From the NCBI GenBank assembly GCA_934045075.1, contig OW203751.1, forward strand, positions 7,885,822-7,949,821: 64,000 nucleotides of DNA, given 5' to 3'. Under the pieces are notes generated by a model. That model did no database searches. It worked only from the letters and a program-made list of their open reading frames with translations, and was not told where the DNA came from. Positions 60,862-64,000 of this stretch are shown here, in pieces. This stretch comes from Yponomeuta sedellus (Eukaryota; Arthropoda; Insecta; Lepidoptera; Yponomeutidae). Each line of letters opens with the position of its first letter. The stretch's first letter is position 1. The position numbers were made by a program, and so were the translations under genes.

Positions 60862-61194
60862 CCAGGCTGCCTGAGTAATATTAAGCGATCACGAAGGTTA
60901 AACAACGTAGGGCGCGTTCAGTGCATGGATGGTCACCGTCTATGACTAACGCTAGTGGCATTTTTTTCGAGCGTTTCCGTGCTTCGCAAGGCACGTTAAG
61001 CAGTTGGTGCCGGCTGCCGTCGATAGATGCCAGTCGTTAAGCCGAGTCAGAGGCCTTATGGCGGCTCGAAAACTTCTGACAGTAATACCAGCAAGCCTCC
61101 ACCAATCCGAACTTGGCCCCCGTGGTGGAGTATGGCCTATACCTTCTTCAGGGAAGAGACCCGTGCCCCTCGGTGGGGACATAATGGGTTGATG
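60862..61194 (+). repeat. R1 SINE, older subfamily
   Basis: GCGATCACGAAGGTTAAACA, ACGTAGGGCGCGTTCAGTGC and ATGGATGGTCACCGTC match 5S-type boxes even more closely than the younger copies. 3' end GGTGGGGACATAATGGGTTG. Confidence 0.82.
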
Positions 61195-61387
61195 ATGTAA
61201 GATTATTTAAGTTTATATGGTAGTGCTCTTTAACGGCATCTAGCCGTTTTGTTTTAAAAGTTATGTGCGTCCAAAGTTTTGCGTTATGAAAAAACCTAAT
61301 GAAATATAGAAGACATTTCTTTCACAAGACGTGTGCTTACATCACGGAATTAAGTCAAAATTTTTAATTATACTTAATTTTGTACTG
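61195..61387. other. Intronic sequence, nothing recognised
   Basis: AT-rich intron. Confidence 0.5.
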
Positions 61388-61859
61388 CAGTGTTGGGCAA
61401 AAATGCAATGATCAAATCCACATTTTAAAAATATTAATGCTTATGGCATTAAGTCTGTCGCATTGTACAGTTTTTAAAAACATTTAAATGCAATAATAAT
61501 GTATAGTGCAATAATATCTTATATTATAAGTATCAATGTATAAATAATTCCATATCTTATATTTACTAATTGGAATTGGAAAGTAGCAATTACAGATAGA
61601 AATTAATTACCAATTCCAATTATGTAATTGGAATTGAATGAATTAGTACAATTTCTACTTGGAACTCAACAAATATATGCAGATTTTTAAAATAAACACA
61701 TGAAGTGAAAATTTTATCCGAGGGTAGAAAGAAAATTAATTGGAGTCCAAGTAATGGATTGCATTACTAAAAATAAATCCTTAAAATTAATATCAATTAC
61801 ATGAAATTGAATTAGTACCTAACCTAATGACTAACGAAATTGAATTATGCCCAACACTG
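61388..61859. mobile_element. hAT-like MITE
   Basis: Ends CAGTGTTGGGC and GCCCAACACTG; hAT elements commonly start CAGTG. The inside is AT-rich with repeated AATTGGAATTG words. An 8-bp target duplication was not found. Confidence 0.5.
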
Positions 61860-62138
61860 ACTTATCTTAACGTAAATAAGACATGTATTCACCAAAATAT
61901 ACATAACAACATTTATTCACTGAAATATACATAACACTGTCAATTAAAGAAAGACGCTGCCTAATAATTCACTTCCTTATAAAATATTGCCGTCTATATT
62001 CCGTCAGCGGGAGGCAAATAAAATTGTTCTTCAGTCCCCTTCTTAAATTGACCGTGATATACTTCCGTTGTGGCTGGCACCAAACCCCGCACACGCCCAC
62101 TTAACCTCACGCGAACTAACACCGACCACCTCTCGCAG
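61860..62138. other. Intron upstream of exon 20
   Basis: Ends CCACCTCTCGCAG. Contains a duplicated ATTCACTGAAATATACATAACA-like phrase (about 61890 and 61917). Confidence 0.5.
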
Positions 62139-62255
62139 TGAGCCTCTCCACTGGGGCCCAGGAAGAGTCCAGCTCCGAGGCCGAGGAGAGGCCTGCAAAA
62201 CCGGCCTTGCCGCCGCGGCCTCGGGCCGGTTCCGTCGACCACTCGAGGCAGCCGG
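62139..62255 (+). CDS. Wdr62: WDR62/MAPKBP1-like scaffold, visible exon 20
   Basis: This 117-nt exon is phase 1 on both sides, donor GTAAGT. It reads SLSTGAQEESSSEAEERPAK, PALPPRPRAGSVDHSRQP and a split Gly. The EExSSEAE acidic cluster is followed by a Pro/Arg-rich segment. No stop is present, so more 3' exons follow outside the window. Copies of its 3' end and of its acidic part occur downstream at 63482-63820. Confidence 0.85.
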
Positions 62256-62404
62256 GTAAGTTGGCACAGGCCATCGTGGCCTAGAGTGTGGGGAAGGCCT
62301 GTCCGCCACTCTGGTGGCTTGCAGCAGGCTTTTTTGGTGAAAAAAAGCTGCTTTTCCAGGTCAGGTCTTTTGACCTGGTATGTTTTTTTTAAATGTTTAT
62401 TTAA

Positions 62405-63360
62405 CCCGCCATTGGTGACGTCAGTTTCACTTACAACATTGGTGACGCCGGTCTCACAGACCCATGATTTGGCCAGCCATTAACTAGTTATCCTACTTTT
62501 AGTTAGTTTAGGTTTAATTAATTAATTAATTATAAACATATGTTTGGCAAGAAAACACAAAAAATAATTAAATCACAGCTTGTTTATTACGAATTAAACA
62601 ATTGTACTTAAAACACTAAAAAACACTATGGTTTTACGCATATATTTAAAAAATTTCGAAATTAGGAACAGTATTTAACTTTTTGTACTTAAATCAGCCT
62701 TTGTCAGTCTTATGACATTGCATACTCTTAGAAATTAAACAAAAAAATATATCCTATTAACAAAAAAAAAAAAGAAAAGCATTCTCAAAAATCACTCTTC
62801 TTGGGAGATCAAACAGCTTCTGCAATAAGGTACATCGCTATCCGTTTCGCTATCCGATGATTGCTGTGGGCTTTCCTCGACAGATAAAACTTGTTGTAAA
62901 AGAGCCTCAAGACGGCGCTGTTCTCTTTCGTGCGACATTCTGAAACGAATTTTTCATACTAGATAAAGGAATCTGTACCTATATTTATTATGTTTTTAAA
63001 AAATACTATCCATAAAATTATACAAAAATCACATTAATCAAATACCATTCAATAAAATAATTAAGATAAGAGTAACAATAGTACTAAGTTTTGATGTTAT
63101 TCTAAGATTTTTTAAATTCTGTGCTATATTCCATGTAAATATTTTACTTACTTGTTTGGTGACGCCCGGTCTCACGGACCGGGTTGGCAATAAAACTCCG
63201 GAACATGCGTTCGCCGCGAAGCCACGAGCGGCACTGACTGTTTAGGACTTAAAATGAGGCAGCTACTCGAAATCGCAACCCGAATAGACGGCGGGCGAAA
63301 AAGTTATTCGAATTTTTCGAGTCACCCGGTCTCTCAGACATATACGTCACCAATGGCGGG
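62405..63360. mobile_element. piggyBac-type element, internally deleted
   Basis: Flanked by TTAA on both sides (62401-62404, 63361-63364). Terminal repeats CCCGCCATTGGTGACG and CGTCACCAATGGCGGG are perfect. Subterminal GGTGACGCC(C)GGTCTCAC motifs recur near 62440 and 63159. It contains only a short minus-strand ORF. Confidence 0.87.
62792..62938 (-). pseudogene. Possible transposase N-terminal remnant inside the piggyBac element
   Basis: 48 codons: MSHEREQRRLEALLQQVLSV then EESPQQSSDSETDSDVPYCR and a stop. RRLxxxExxALLx followed by an acidic Ser/Asp stretch resembles the start of insect piggyBac transposases. All catalytic regions are missing. Confidence 0.5.
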
Positions 63361-63374
63361 TTAAGGGTTTGGTC

Positions 63375-63830
63375 ACAAGTGATCGTGTCACCCTGACCTG
63401 GTAAGTTGTAAGAGCCTTTTTCACTTTATCTGGTTAGTTGTAAGAGCCTATATTGACCTAGTTTTTGAAAAGAAAGAATGCTCCGTCGTCCACTCGAGGC
63501 AGCCGAGTAAGTTGGCCCAGGGCATCGTGGCCTAGAGTGTGGCCCGGCACAGCCGGCTTTTCTTGGTGAAAGAGGCTGCTTTTCCAGGTCAGGCCATATA
63601 AATTGGTGACTTTATATGACCTGGTAAGTTGTAAGAGCCCATGTTGTCCTAGTTTTTGAAAAGAAAGAATGCTCCCAGGTGAAGCAGCCAGATAAGTTGT
63701 CACAGCCCGTTTTACCATGCCTGGTCAATCTTAAATGAGAGTGTTGGATACACTTAGTATGGCAGCAGGTCAGGCCAGACGAAGAAGAGTCCATCTCCGA
63801 AGCCGAAAAGAGGCATGCCTACTCCTATGA
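63375..63830 (+). repeat. Decoy copies of exon 20 border and body
   Basis: CCGTCGTCCACTCGAGGCAG then a GTAAGT donor at 63507 repeats the exon 20 end and about 130 bp of intron. A decayed third copy (GAAGCAGCCAGATAAGTTG) is near 63681, and 63770-63820 matches the exon body (GAAGAGTCCATCTCCGAAGC for GAAGAGTCCAGCTCCGAGGC). A GACCTGGTAAGTTGTAAGAG..CC motif recurs near 63396 and 63620. Confidence 0.85.
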
Positions 63831-63904
63831 CGTCAGAGCTAGTATACAATTTTGATTGATTGACTGTATTTCAATGTCATAAATTCGAGTATTATTCCTC
63901 TACC

Positions 63905-64000
63905 CAATTCTTCCCGCGGGTGTCGTATAAGGCGACTAAGGGACACAAACCGGGAGGTGGGCGTCCCCTGCAGTACAATTCCACCGAACTGCGATCCCCA
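63905..64000 (+). mobile_element. LINE 3' fragment, cut by window end
   Basis: TTCCCGCGGGTGTCGTATAA, GGCGACTAAGGGACACAAAC, GGTGGGCGTCCCCTGCAGTA as in 6990-7100 (inverted). Confidence 0.7.

Overview
The window is nuclear DNA of an insect, most likely a moth or butterfly. It has spliced coding sequence, several tRNA-headed SINE families, a Lep1-like Helitron, non-LTR retrotransposons with lepidopteran-type 3' ends, a piggyBac remnant and many MITEs. I assign Lepidoptera from repeat content and the host protein; no species can be named.

One host gene runs left to right across nearly the whole window. Twenty exons (about 5.98 kb of coding sequence, with matching splice phases throughout) encode the middle and C-terminal parts of a WDR62/MAPKBP1-type protein, a WD40 scaffold linked to JNK signalling and spindle poles. 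Exons 1-6 (1563-7307) carry WD40 blades. Exons 7-15 and 17-20 carry the Ser/Asp-rich C-terminal region. Exon 16 (about 41709-45341) is a 3.6-kb giant, flanked by phase-1 introns on both sides, so it could be skipped without changing frame. The N-terminal exons and the last exons lie outside the window.

The introns are full of mobile DNA. Region by region: 1-16 kb holds the WD40 exons among SINEs, tRNA-core repeats, a Helitron and MITEs. 16.2-17.4 kb holds a large palindromic element and an intronic array of GTGAGT motifs. 17.8-23.3 kb holds exons 10-14. 24.9-39.05 kb is one large nest: a Jockey/CR1-superfamily LINE (A1) was hit by a short LINE end (B), B was hit by an intact two-ORF CR1-type LINE (C), and A1 was also hit by a 6.1-kb Ty3/Gypsy-type LTR retrotransposon (D) whose LTRs I read as identical. 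A second uninterrupted copy of A1 at 55.36-56.22 kb serves as the empty site and fixes the junctions. 39.5-47.2 kb holds exons 15-17. 47.3-64 kb holds exons 18-20, MITEs, a THAP-finger fragment and a piggyBac-type element.

Four observations stand out. (1) At least six of the 20 exons have local tandem copies of their own exon-intron border in the neighbouring intron, giving decoy acceptors (exons 12 and 19) or decoy donors (exons 13, 14, 18 and 20). (2) The commonest repeat, with more than 20 copies, reads as a 5S rRNA-derived SINE. (3) Another family has a tRNA-like core between inverted arms; one copy is a perfect 188-bp palindrome with two cores head to head. (4) The LTR element has a canonical -1 frameshift heptamer at the gag/pol boundary.
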